A DNA stretch of 64,000 nucleotides from Nostoc favosum CHAB5714. GTDB taxonomy: Bacteria > Cyanobacteriota > Cyanobacteriia > Cyanobacteriales > Nostocaceae. The DNA is taken from assembly GCF_020829495.1 (NCBI RefSeq), contig NZ_JAIVFQ010000017.1:1-64000 (forward strand), given 5' to 3'. The translations under genes were made by a program, and so were the position numbers. This document shows, one piece after another, positions 29,181 through 36,917 of the stretch; position 1 is the stretch's first letter, and each line of letters begins with the position of its first letter. A model generated the notes under the pieces. That model ran no database searches and had not been told where the DNA came from. It saw nothing but the letters and a program-made list of their open reading frames with translations.

Positions 29181-29686
29181 TTTGCTTTTACTTCAGCTAA
29201 ATTCGATACATGTAAGCTAAATTCGTACAGAGTTATTCCACAATTTAAATCAAGTAAAAAGCATCAAACTTTTGCATTTTCAAGTACATCAGTTTATATC
29301 TAAACTTGGTGGTGAAACTCAACGAAAACAGCGTCATTTTCAAATGATCGAATCTCAGTAATAGGAAGTAAAATATTATTAATTTACTTCCTGTTACTGA
29401 GATTTACAGACTTTTTGGACAATAAGACATAAAAATGTCAAGACTAGATGAAGCCACTTTCCATTGAGTAACCCCAATCTGACCACAGGAATAATACTGA
29501 TTTTGTAGATAGTAATATATTTGAACTTCTGTATTTACACTTAAGTAAACTCTATTTTTTAAGCAGATAGGACTAATGAAGCCACTTTGCATCGAGTAAC
29601 TTCAACTTGACCACAGTAATAATACTGGTTTATTGATAATAATAAATTGATTTTTTTATATGTTTTAGTTTCATGAACAGAGATAT
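29181..29686. other. Promoter-side region of the chemotaxis operon with two direct repeats
   Basis: 506 bp. Two diverged copies of a roughly 75-bp sequence (about 29449-29525 and 29575-29650; shared words TGAAGCCACTTT, GACCACAG, AATAATACTG) lie in direct orientation 126 bp apart. There is also an inverted pair, TCAGTAATAGGAAGTAAA / TTTACTTCCTGTTACTGA (29355-29401). No gene. Operon promoters should lie in the right part of the minus-strand upstream region (29181-29350), but none is distinct. Confidence 0.5.
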
Positions 29687-30128
29687 AGGACTTACGCAAA
29701 ATATCTCTTAAACTCTCATTTCTCCGTGTCGCGCCAGTTGCTAAAGAGCGGGAACGCTAAGAGCGAACAAGTCTCTTAACCGCAAGGGCGCACTGGCCTC
29801 TCTGCGCCTCTGCGGTAGCCTGCGGCAAGCCCTCCGGGTGACGCTCGTACCTTGCTAACGCTGCGCTAACAGCAGTCGCTCATGGGGAAAACCCCCATGC
29901 GCTAAAGCGTCTCCCCTTGGGAGAAGACCGCGCTGCTTCACCGCTTTGCGTCCAATACGGTTCGGTTAAGAATATTTGTAGGTTGGGTTGAACATTCGTG
30001 TTACCCAACAAACCCCACAATATGTTGGGTTTCGTTCCTCAACCCAACCTACACATTTTCATTTTTTGGGCTTAACCGAACCGTATTGGCTTTGCGTCTA
30101 CGTTATTCCGTAAATCGTGCGTAAGTCC
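29687..30128. mobile_element. Short mobile repeat with AGGACTTACGC ends, carrying a nested MITE
   Basis: Terminal inverted repeats AGGACTTACGC (29687-29697) and GCGTAAGTCC (30119-30128). The core is a mosaic of GC-rich dispersed words (GCGCCAGTTGCT, CTCCGGGTGACGCTCGTACC, CGCTAACGCTGCGCTAAC). A 136-bp MITE is inserted at 29953. Family members are at 49279-49369 and 51980-52184. No open frame. Confidence 0.7.
29953..30088. mobile_element. CAATACGG-type MITE, copy 1 (136 bp, 10-bp target duplication)
   Basis: Left end CAATACGGTTCGGTTAAG, right end its exact reverse complement. Flanked by perfect 10-bp direct repeats GCTTTGCGTC (29943-29952 and 30089-30098). The core is an inverted repeat of the GTAGGTTGGGTTGA ... 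TCAACCCAACCTAC kind. The empty site (ACCGCTTTGCGTCTAC) can be read in the related repeat at about 52120-52135. No coding capacity. Confidence 0.85.
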
Positions 30129-30217
30129 AAAGATAGTATGTCTTATTTCACTGTTCATACCTCGGTGGATACTGCGGAAGTCTTATCAGCAGAAAAAACT
30201 AAGAGTATCCGCAGCCC

Positions 30218-30493
30218 TGCCTGGAGGGGGACATGCGTAATATTTATGAAAAGTTGGGCATTGCTGTTGTTTTAGTAGGAACTGACCGTTTAAAAGCAGT
30301 AATTAAGCGAGATGAACAAGTTTATAACCGCTTTCGGGCTTGTCATCGTTTCGGGAAGTTGCCAGGGAAGAAGTTCCAGGATACTGTACAAACCTGGGAA
30401 ATAAGGTTTTAAAGTTGCCATTGCCTTCTAATCTTATTAACAAAGATATTCTGCGGATTTTGACTTCGGCAACAGAAGGTTACATTGGTCAGC
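30218..30493 (+). pseudogene. TnsC/TniB ATPase fragment of a Tn7-like or CAST element
   Basis: Frame one reads EGDMRNIYEKLGIAVVLVG, then TDRLKAVIKRDEQVYNRFRA, then CHRFGKLPGKKFQDTVQTWE. After a frameshift near 30400 it continues VLKLPLPSNLINKDILRILT, then SATEGYIGQL. This corresponds closely, from memory, to the sensor-1 to C-terminal part of TniB/TnsC, including TnsC of cyanobacterial type V-K CRISPR-associated transposons. The Walker A half is missing, and the 3' end is cut by a MITE at 30494. On the + strand; no tnsB, tniQ or cas12k sequence was recognised nearby. Confidence 0.8.
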
Positions 30494-30646
30494 TATAGCA
30501 ATCCTAAATGAGTCGTGAAAAATATAGATAAGGAAACGAACCGCCTTCGCGCAGCGTCTCGTTAGAGAAGAACGCCAAGGACGCAAAGATAAGAGAGAAA
30601 AAAGAGATATATAATTAATTTTCACAAATGATTTAGGATTGCTATA
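30494..30646. mobile_element. MITE with TATAGCAATCCTAAAT ends
   Basis: 153 bp. Left end TATAGCAATCCTAAATGA and right end TGATTTAGGATTGCTATA are near-perfect inverted repeats, continued inwards by GTGAAAA / TTTTCAC. Written as TA-TAGCAATCC...GGATTGCTA-TA the ends fit a TA target duplication, as produced by IS630/Tc1-type transposases (inference). The core carries GC-rich dispersed repeat words. It truncates the TnsC relic. Confidence 0.7.
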
Positions 30647-30655
30647 TAAGCTATT

Positions 30656-32122
30656 CTAAAATTTAGGATATGGAGAACGAACAATTTTTCTTACCTTACC
30701 ATCGCTCTTAGAGGTTACATAAATTTCCCCCTCTTCGTCTACCCCAAACCTGACATCAGAACGTTTACTACCAATGATTTCTAGAAAAGAACCTTCTTTT
30801 TGACCATCAAACAGTCTAAGTTCTTTAATCTTTGCCTGTTTACCATTCACAAGTTCATCTACAGGTACATGAAAAAAACGTCCATCGTTGGCAAAATCAG
30901 CAAAAATATACTGACCTACTAATTCAGGAATGGCTCTACCTCTATAAACATAACCACCTGCGATCGCAACCGAATAAAAACCCTGCCAATCAGCAGGTAA
31001 ATCATGGTCATATTGAGCAACCGGATATGTGTAACCATACTTGGCATCATCTTGAGGTAAAGGAAATAGAACATTCTCATTCTTTTCATTTATCACCCAC
31101 CTTCCCTCACGATTCCCCCATCCGTAGTTAGCGCCTTTTCTCCCAAGATTGATTTCTTCAATCAAAGCTTGACCGATATCAACAATTAACATCTTGCCTT
31201 GGCCACCTGTATCCCAACTAAAACGATGGGGATTACGTAACCCATAAGCCCAAATTTCCCCTAAAGTTTTGCGGTTGTTATCCTGAGCAAAAGGATTATT
31301 TTTAGGGATGCCGTACTTACCGTTAGCGCTGTTCTTACCAAAAGGATTTATACGCAGAATTTTTCCTAGAGGTGTACTCAGGTCTTGTCCATTATCTAGA
31401 GGATCTGTATTGCTGACAGGAAAGCCGTCACTTCCTCCGTCTGCTGTAGCAATGTACAACATTCCATAATCAACATCTCTAGGTTTAGCATTAGGATTGA
31501 AGCCCAATTGCCCGATATTATGGTCTGGATATGGCTGTTCAATCCGCAGAATTTCTCGAAAAGTTCCAGAAAAAATATTAGCAGCAGGATTAGTAGTTTT
31601 CCATTCTAGAACTACGTCATGGTGAGAACTTTCGATGATTTTACCTGCCCTATTAATAATTGTTTTTCTCACCGGAAAATCAGGAATGGAGTTATCTTTG
31701 TCTTCACTGTGTACAGTATAAAAAATTCCATTTTGCCTAAATTCTGGATGGAAAGCGAAATAAGAGAAACCTTGTTGAGTGCTTTTATCATTAAAGCTTA
31801 AGGATAGTAATCGCTTTAAATCCATGTAAACTGAGGCTTGATTATTATTAATTACATAGAGTTTGCCACGCATATCATTGACGAATAACCTGCCGCTACC
31901 ATCACCTGTATTGGCTAACATATTCAATCTTGCGATTCTCTCTTGACTTGGCGCTATAACGCTTTTGGGTATTTGCACAACTTCTTGTATACCTACGGAA
32001 ATCTGTGATTTTTCAATCTTTTCAAGAATGGGGTCTGTAATTTGAGCCGAAGAAATATTAGAAAACACTAAGTTGAAAACCAAGGCTATGCAGATACCAA
32101 CTAAAATGTATAATTTTTTCAT
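30656..32122 (-). CDS. PQQ-dependent sugar (aldose) dehydrogenase, secreted
   Basis: 488 residues: signal peptide (cleavage after about SSAQ, residue 27), then a six-bladed GSDH beta-propeller. Recognisable: LFVNDMRGKLYVI, GFSYFAFHPEFRQNGIFYTVHSE, DHNIGQLGFNPNA with the conserved His, YIATADGGSDG, GKILRINPFG, YGLRNPHRFSWD, and FADFANDGRFFHV. Soluble and membrane-attached members oxidise aldose sugars to lactones with pyrroloquinoline quinone outside the cytoplasm. No PQQ biosynthesis gene is in the window. It is divergently transcribed from the mutarotase gene with only 27 bp between the start codons, so both promoters must overlap the other gene's 5' end or be very compact. Confidence 0.85.
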   Translation of the reverse strand: MKKLYILVGICIALVFNLVFSNISSAQITDPILEKIEKSQISVGIQEVVQIPKSVIAPSQERIARLNMLANTGDGSGRLFVNDMRGKLYVINNNQASVYMDLKRLLSLSFNDKSTQQGFSYFAFHPEFRQNGIFYTVHSEDKDNSIPDFPVRKTIINRAGKIIESSHHDVVLEWKTTNPAANIFSGTFREILRIEQPYPDHNIGQLGFNPNAKPRDVDYGMLYIATADGGSDGFPVSNTDPLDNGQDLSTPLGKILRINPFGKNSANGKYGIPKNNPFAQDNNRKTLGEIWAYGLRNPHRFSWDTGGQGKMLIVDIGQALIEEINLGRKGANYGWGNREGRWVINEKNENVLFPLPQDDAKYGYTYPVAQYDHDLPADWQGFYSVAIAGGYVYRGRAIPELVGQYIFADFANDGRFFHVPVDELVNGKQAKIKELRLFDGQKEGSFLEIIGSKRSDVRFGVDEEGEIYVTSKSDGKVRKIVRSPYPKF

Positions 32123-32149
32123 GATTCAGTTAGAAATAGGTTTTAGTTT

Positions 32150-33517
32150 ATGCAATCTAGGTTTATTAAGAATATAACACTAGCCTCAAGTCCCATAACT
32201 ATGGGAATCAGTATTATCTTGATGAGTATTTTGTACCCTTGTCAAGGGGAAAGAGCTAAGATTAAATCAGTATCATTAAACACAATTAATGCACGTATTA
32301 AAGATTCGCATCAGCAGAATACAAGTATAACTGTTACTGAATGGGGTAAAGCTGAAAATGGTCAATCAGTAAACCTTTTTACCTTGACTAATGCTAATGG
32401 ACTAGTAGCTAAAATAACAAACTATGGCGCAATTATTACAGAATTAAAAGTTCCGGATCGTCAGGGTAAATTAGACGATGTAGTATTGGGATTCGATACT
32501 CTAGAGGCTTATAAACAGGTTAATCGCTATTCATATTTTGGTGCGATCGTTGGGCGAGTTGCCAACCGTATTGCCAATGGCAAGTTTACTCTTGATGGTA
32601 AAGAATATACTCTAGCTACTAATGCGGGTTTACATCATCTTCACGGTGGTAAAAAGGGTTTTGATCAAGTAGTTTGGCAAGCCGAACCAATCACAAGCCT
32701 GACTGGAGCAACATTGAAATTGACATATTTAAGTGTTGATGGAGAGGAAGGCTATCCTGGTAATTTAACAGTAACAGTAACTTATACGTTAACCAATAAT
32801 AACGAATTTAAAATGGAGATGACTGCCACTACAGATAAGCCTACACCAGTCAATTTGACAAACCACTCTTACTGGAATTTGGCTGGTCATGCTTCTGGTA
32901 GTATACTAGGACATCAATTATTAATTAATGCAGATAAATATACACCAAATAATGCCCAAAAAATCCCTACAGGAGAGATTAAATTAGTTCAAAATACCCC
33001 CTATGACTTTACTCAACCCAAGTTAATTAATGATGGCATTAAACAACTTGAGGGCGATAAACCCAGTTATGACATCAACTATGTACTCAACGGGAAACCC
33101 GGACAAATAAAACTCGCTGCAAAAGTGGATGAACTATTCTCTGGTCGAGTCATGGAGGTTTATACAACTAAACCAGGAATGCAGCTTTACACTGGTTACT
33201 TGCAGAATTTGAAAACTCAGGGGAAAGGTGGAGTTAACTATCAGGGATATGCTGGCTTATGCCTAGAAACGCAATACTTTCCCAATTCAATTAATCAACC
33301 CAATTTTCCTTCTACTATCTTGCGTCCTGGTCAAATTTATCGTCATATTACCATACATAAGTTTTATACAAAACAGGATAATTTACAAAGCATTCTTGAC
33401 AAGAATACTCAAGTTGAAAAAATTGCTAGAAATTTCAAATTTACAGAGGGGCCGCTTTGGCATCCAAATGGTTTTCTACTTTTAAGTGATATTCCTGCCA
33501 ATACAATTTATCAATGA
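32150..33517 (+). CDS. Aldose 1-epimerase (mutarotase), N-terminal part of a broken fusion
   Basis: 455 codons to an in-frame TGA. A short N-terminal hydrophobic stretch (about residues 8-27) suggests export. The mutarotase domain (about 60-400) has GRVANRIANGKF, LHHLHGGKKGFDQVVW, PVNLTNHSYWNLAG with catalytic His, and LCLETQYFPNS with catalytic Glu. Beyond residue 405 the protein starts a second domain (KFTEGPLWHPNGFLLLSDIPANTIYQ), the first strand of an SMP-30/gluconolactonase propeller, cut off by TGA at 33515-33517. Mutarotase interconverts alpha and beta anomers, which would supply the anomer needed by the divergent PQQ dehydrogenase. Confidence 0.88.
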   Translation: MQSRFIKNITLASSPITMGISIILMSILYPCQGERAKIKSVSLNTINARIKDSHQQNTSITVTEWGKAENGQSVNLFTLTNANGLVAKITNYGAIITELKVPDRQGKLDDVVLGFDTLEAYKQVNRYSYFGAIVGRVANRIANGKFTLDGKEYTLATNAGLHHLHGGKKGFDQVVWQAEPITSLTGATLKLTYLSVDGEEGYPGNLTVTVTYTLTNNNEFKMEMTATTDKPTPVNLTNHSYWNLAGHASGSILGHQLLINADKYTPNNAQKIPTGEIKLVQNTPYDFTQPKLINDGIKQLEGDKPSYDINYVLNGKPGQIKLAAKVDELFSGRVMEVYTTKPGMQLYTGYLQNLKTQGKGGVNYQGYAGLCLETQYFPNSINQPNFPSTILRPGQIYRHITIHKFYTKQDNLQSILDKNTQVEKIARNFKFTEGPLWHPNGFLLLSDIPANTIYQ

Positions 33518-33532
33518 CAACCTAATCAAAAA

Positions 33533-34249
33533 TTGCAGATTTTCCGCCATCCTTCTGGTAATGCTAATGGCAACACCTTTGACCTTCAAGGGCATTTAAT
33601 TACTGCTGAACACAGTAACCGTCGTGTATCTCGTACAGAAAAAAATGGCAAATTAGTCACACTTGTTAGCCATTACCAAGGAAAACGACTTAATAGCCCA
33701 AACGATTTAGTAGTGAAATCAGATGGAAGTATCTACTTCACAGATCCACCCTATGGTATTAAACCACAACAAAAAGAATTAGGTTTTTATGGTGTTTATC
33801 GTCTGACATCAGATGGGAAATTAACTCTATTAGCTAAAGATTTTGTCCGTCCCAATGGCATCGCCTTTTCTCCTGATGAAACCAAACTATATGTCAATGA
33901 TTCTGAAACAGGCCATATCCGTGTCTTTGATGTTAATTCCGATGGTCTTTTGAAAAATGCACGTATTTTTGCCCAACAAAAATATCCTGGTAAGGAAGGA
34001 GTTCCAGATGGAATAAAAGTAGATATCAAAGGGAATGTTTATAGTACGGGGCCTGGAGGAGTGTGGGTTTTCTCACCTGCGGGCAATCTACTAGGTATTA
34101 TTGAAGTCCCAGAAGTTCCAGCTAACTTGGCGTGGGGAGATAATGATTATAAAACTTTGTACATCACGGCGAGAAATAGCTTGTATCGTATCCGCCTTAA
34201 AAACCCAGGTGTTATACCAGGAAAGAGTTTTGCGCTGCGTAGTTGGTAA
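33533..34249 (+). CDS. SMP-30/gluconolactonase domain, C-terminal part of a broken fusion
   Basis: The reading frame of the mutarotase gene continues without a gap after the TGA (33518 onward: QPNQKLQIFRHPSGNANGN...). A restart could use TTG at 33533, giving 238 residues. Gluconolactonase landmarks: NGNTFDLQGHLITAEH, LNSPNDLVVKSDGSIYFTDPPYG (metal-ligand Asn), VRPNGIAFSPDE, and GVPDGIKVDIKGNVYSTGPGGVWVF (metal-ligand Asp). The metal-ligand Glu of the family lies in TEGPLWHP, before the stop, so a restarted product would lack it. The stop most likely replaced TGG, since a Trp is expected there (IYxW). Lactonase would open the glucono-lactone made by the neighbouring dehydrogenase. Confidence 0.8.
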   Translation: MQIFRHPSGNANGNTFDLQGHLITAEHSNRRVSRTEKNGKLVTLVSHYQGKRLNSPNDLVVKSDGSIYFTDPPYGIKPQQKELGFYGVYRLTSDGKLTLLAKDFVRPNGIAFSPDETKLYVNDSETGHIRVFDVNSDGLLKNARIFAQQKYPGKEGVPDGIKVDIKGNVYSTGPGGVWVFSPAGNLLGIIEVPEVPANLAWGDNDYKTLYITARNSLYRIRLKNPGVIPGKSFALRSW

Positions 34250-34393
34250 AATGAGCGTAGAAAATTGGCAAAATAAAGAATCTACAAAAATATAATTAAA
34301 TAATTCGTAATTCGTAATGACGCTCGTTCCGACGCTCGTTCCTCGCTAACGCTGCGCTATCGCTACCGCTACGCTAACGTAATTCGTAATTAA

Positions 34394-34465
34394 GTTTTGT
34401 AATGGGGATTTAACCCCAACACAAAACTTGCTTTTTTATTGAACCGGGGGACTTAAACCCACGGA
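34394..34465. repeat. Dispersed repeat with GTTTTG...CAAAAC palindrome
   Basis: Inverted copy of the unit at 20416-20486 (shared: GTTTTGTAATGGGGATTTAA and CCGGGGGACTTAAACCCACGG). The palindromic half also occurs at about 37545-37585. It is preceded by GC-rich words of the CTCGCTAACGCTGCGCTA family (34317-34380). Confidence 0.75.
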
Positions 34466-34474
34466 ACTAGTTAA

Positions 34475-34528
34475 AAATTATCATAAACACATTATGTTTT
34501 GTAAAAAATAATGTGTTTATGATAATTT
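34475..34528. repeat. 54-bp perfect hairpin
   Basis: Two exactly complementary 21-nt arms (34475-34495 and 34508-34528; the core of the arm is TTATCATAAACACATTAT) with a 12-nt loop. It is too long for an ordinary terminator and lacks a T-run. It lies just inside the putative CAST end and could be a small palindromic mobile element. Confidence 0.8.
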
Positions 34529-34555
34529 AATTTATCGCGTGATTAAGGTGTTTGT

Positions 34556-34604
34556 CTCAATGACAATAATCTGTCACCGACGAAAAACAATTAGTCACTG
34601 CACA
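34556..34604 (-). mobile_element. Putative left end of a type V-K CRISPR-associated transposon (relic)
   Basis: Read from 34604 leftward on the minus strand, the terminus is TGTGCAGTGACTAATTG, followed by TCGTCGGTGACAGATTA and TGTCATTGAGAC. Compared from memory with the published left end of the Scytonema Cas12k transposon (TGTACAGTGACAAATTA... TCGTCGGTGACAGATTA...), the 49 bp align without gaps with about seven differences and keep the TnsB-site-like GTGAC words. Similarity stops after about 50 bp, so most of the element is gone. The terminus is 44 bp from the 3' end of tRNA-Leu, the usual kind of attachment site for these transposons. Confidence 0.65.
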
Positions 34605-34637
34605 GTATAACTACCAGCCTAGATAAGGCAATTCAAT

Positions 34638-34669
34638 TTATTAAAAATGCGGATGAAAGGACTTGAACC
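34638..34669 (-). other. Candidate PAM and protospacer for the CAST insertion
   Basis: On the minus strand, GGTT at 34669-34666 (in the T-loop of tRNA-Leu) is followed by CAAGTCCTTTCATCCGC... Between the PAM and the transposon terminus at 34604 there are exactly 61 bp, inside the 60-66 bp insertion distance reported for Cas12k systems, with the left end facing the target. This is an inference from geometry; no crRNA is visible. Confidence 0.5.
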
Positions 34670-34729
34670 TTCACTCCTTTCGGAACTAGAACCTAAATCT
34701 AGCGCGTCTGCCAATTCCGCCACATCCGC
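34648..34729 (-). tRNA. tRNA-Leu (anticodon UAG)
   Basis: 82-nt class II tRNA: acceptor GCGGATG / CATCCGC, anticodon stem CTAGA/TCTAG with loop TTTAGGT (anticodon TAG), a variable arm of about 11 nt, and T-loop GTTCAAG. CCA is not encoded. Flanked downstream by the putative CAST end. Confidence 0.95.
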
Positions 34730-34769
34730 ATCAGCTTCCTATCATACCATGAGAAATTATTTTTGGGAA

Positions 34770-34928
34770 TAGGGAGTGGGGAGTGGGGAGATGAGGGAGC
34801 AGGGGGAGCAGGGGGAGCAGGGGAAGCAGGGGGAGAATAACTATTGATTTTTAACCAATGCCCAATGCCCAATGCCCAATGCCCAATGCCCAATGCCCAA
34901 TGCCCAATGCCCCATGCCCCATGCCCAA
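34770..34928. repeat. Heptanucleotide repeats between tRNA-Leu and alr
   Basis: GGGGAGT units, GGGGGAGCA-type 9-mers, and then about ten copies of CCCAATG/CCCCATG running up to the alr stop codon. Short open frames in this tract are artefacts of the repeats. Confidence 0.85.
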
Positions 34929-36116
34929 TTACATGACCGCAACACGAGGCAGACGATGCTTAAACCCACAAAGAATTTCCCAGGAAATAGTGTTTAGTTG
35001 TTCTGCCCAATCGTCTGCTGAAATTTGTTCTTTTCCCTGTTCCCCTAGCAAGGTGACTACTTCCCCTTCTTGGATATTGGGTATGGCACTCACATCCAGC
35101 ATCAACTGATCCATTGTAATTGCCCCGATTTGCGAAACTCGCTGACCGCGAATTAACACCTGCATTTTGTTGGAAAGATTACGAGGCACACCGTCAGCAT
35201 AGCCAATTCCTACAACGGCGAGGCAAAGTTCACGCGGGGCAATAAATTGATGCCCGTAGCTAACAGCTGTTCCTGCGGCAATTGTTTTAACTTGGGTAAC
35301 TCTTGCCTTAAGTTGCAAAACCGGCTTGAGATTGATCGCATTTTGTAAATGCAGCGCTGGGTAGAGTCCGTAAACAGCTAAACCTACTCGCACAATGTCA
35401 TAATGTAATCCCGGATCTGTCAGTGCAGCCGCAGAGTTTGCCAAGTGCAAGCAAGGTGGCTCAATTCCCATTGCTTTGATTTGAGCGATCGCTTCCTCAA
35501 ATCGTCTATGCTGTTCTTCCATTGCCGTAGTATCAGGATCATCTGCTGTTGCCAAATGAGAATAAATACTGGCAATAGATAGATGTGGTAAGCGCTGTAC
35601 TAATTGCACAAATTCACCAGCTTGCTGCCAATTAGTTCCCAACCTAGACATTCCCGTGTCTAATTTGATGTGTACGGGCACTGGAGAATCATGATTCATG
35701 GATTCTAGGATATCGGAAAATACTAAAGCTTGTTTAGGGCTACAGAGTGTGGGCTGAAGTTTCCAATGTGCGATCGCATGAATCTGCTCTGGTGTATGAG
35801 TTGCCCCTAAAATCAAAATTGGGGCTTGAATCCCGCCTTCACGCAATTCAATAGCTTCTGGAACTGTAGCGACTCCCAGCCAACTCGCTCCCGATTGGAT
35901 TGCAGTTTGGGCGACTGTTACCGCTCCATGTCCATAGGCATCAGCTTTTACTACTGCCATCAACTCAGTATGCGGCGATAAAAACTGCACCAATTGCTGT
36001 ATATTGTACGACAACGCTCCTAAATCAATTTCTACCCAAGCTCGTTGCGAAAACCACGCGTAGGTGTCGCACTGCTGATTAGGAACTACACCAGGGATTT
36101 GTTTGCGACTTAACAT
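34929..36116 (-). CDS. alr: Alanine racemase
   Basis: 395 residues, fold type III PLP enzyme that makes D-alanine for peptidoglycan. Visible: [15 protein letters not shown] with the PLP Lys, [47 protein letters not shown], and MDQLMLDVS. The catalytic Tyr is expected around SYGHQ. The N-terminal 30 residues are an extension before [13 protein letters not shown]. The stop codon sits at the edge of a heptamer repeat tract. Confidence 0.95.
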   Translation of the reverse strand: MLSRKQIPGVVPNQQCDTYAWFSQRAWVEIDLGALSYNIQQLVQFLSPHTELMAVVKADAYGHGAVTVAQTAIQSGASWLGVATVPEAIELREGGIQAPILILGATHTPEQIHAIAHWKLQPTLCSPKQALVFSDILESMNHDSPVPVHIKLDTGMSRLGTNWQQAGEFVQLVQRLPHLSIASIYSHLATADDPDTTAMEEQHRRFEEAIAQIKAMGIEPPCLHLANSAAALTDPGLHYDIVRVGLAVYGLYPALHLQNAINLKPVLQLKARVTQVKTIAAGTAVSYGHQFIAPRELCLAVVGIGYADGVPRNLSNKMQVLIRGQRVSQIGAITMDQLMLDVSAIPNIQEGEVVTLLGEQGKEQISADDWAEQLNTISWEILCGFKHRLPRVAVM

Positions 36117-36419
36117 TTGTACTGACTCCTATCCCACCACGGCTAAACTTCCAAGTTATCTATACACGCTTACTAAAGCGAGATCAGATTAAATAGGAAG
36201 TGTAACCTTCAGATTGGAATTGATACAAGATGTTGCAGTAGTAAAGTAAAAGTTAAGATTTATAACTTGCGAGCAAAGCCAGAGACGCTCCTCACTTCTC
36301 AACTTCTAACTCATAACTTAATTGCCGAATTATCCCGAAAGTATAATTTATTCTCATCTCCCTAGCAGGATGTATTTGTGTTAACATTTATGTAAAGCTA
36401 ATACCCTGAGCGCAGATAA
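36117..36419. other. Divergent promoter region alr / HNH gene
   Basis: About 300 bp, AT-rich, between two divergent genes. It should hold both promoters. No repeat element or clear regulatory site could be recognised. Confidence 0.4.
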
Positions 36420-36917
36420 ATGGGGAAGGTTTTAGTCTTAAACGCCTCTTACGAACCTCTCAATATAACGAGTTGGCGTCGTGCTGTGGTTCTTTTAATT
36501 AAGGGCAAAGCAGAACGCGTGGAACACAACGGGAAATTCCTATACTCGGATTTTCCGTTACCGACCGTGATCAGGTTGCGTCATTACGTGCGTGTTCCTT
36601 ATAAAGAAATTCCTCTGACTCGCCGAAATATATTGCACCGTGACGGTCATGCGTGTCAATACTGTGGTTATACAGGGGATGAGTTGACCCTAGACCATGT
36701 AATACCGCGATCGCGCGGCGGAGGTGATAACTGGGAGAACATTGTGACCGCTTGTGTGCGTTGCAATGTCAAAAAAGGCAGTCGGACTCCCCATGAAGCT
36801 CACATGCCCTTACGTCATCCTCCTCGCCAACCTTATAGCAGCCTCTATTTCGAGGTCAGCAAACATCTTAAGAGTGGACTGCATACAGAGTGGCAAAAGT
36901 ATGTTATAGGTCTTTGA
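36420..36917 (+). CDS. HNH endonuclease family protein (cyanobacterial type)
   Basis: 165 residues. The N-terminal part (VLVLNASYEPLNITSWRRAVVLLIKGKAERVE) is followed by an HNH nuclease core with two zinc-knuckle CxxC pairs: CQYCGYTGDELTLDHVIPRSRGGGDNWENIVTACVRCNVKKGSRT. The HNH His is in LDHVIPRSRGG. Close relatives occur in almost all cyanobacteria and in plants, but the substrate is not established. ATG at 36420; monocistronic. Confidence 0.9.
   Translation: MGKVLVLNASYEPLNITSWRRAVVLLIKGKAERVEHNGKFLYSDFPLPTVIRLRHYVRVPYKEIPLTRRNILHRDGHACQYCGYTGDELTLDHVIPRSRGGGDNWENIVTACVRCNVKKGSRTPHEAHMPLRHPPRQPYSSLYFEVSKHLKSGLHTEWQKYVIGL

Noticed and set aside
30139-30232. Open frame beginning MSYFTVHTSVDTAEVLS as a separate small gene
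   Set aside because: It runs out of frame into the TnsC relic, has no family resemblance, and lies at a recombination junction.
29181-34604. A complete CAST element within the window
   Set aside because: No second terminal sequence, Cas12k, TnsB, TniQ, tracrRNA or repeat-spacer array was found; only one end and a TnsC fragment on the unexpected strand.
34648-34729. Prophage or integrase attachment site at tRNA-Leu
   Set aside because: No integrase gene or duplicated tRNA 3' end in the window; the neighbouring end resembles a transposon terminus that lies outside the tRNA.
34770-34928. Open frames rich in Pro/Asn/Ala on both strands
   Set aside because: They are produced by heptamer and nonamer repeats (CCCAATG, GGGGAGT) and have no ribosome site or family resemblance.
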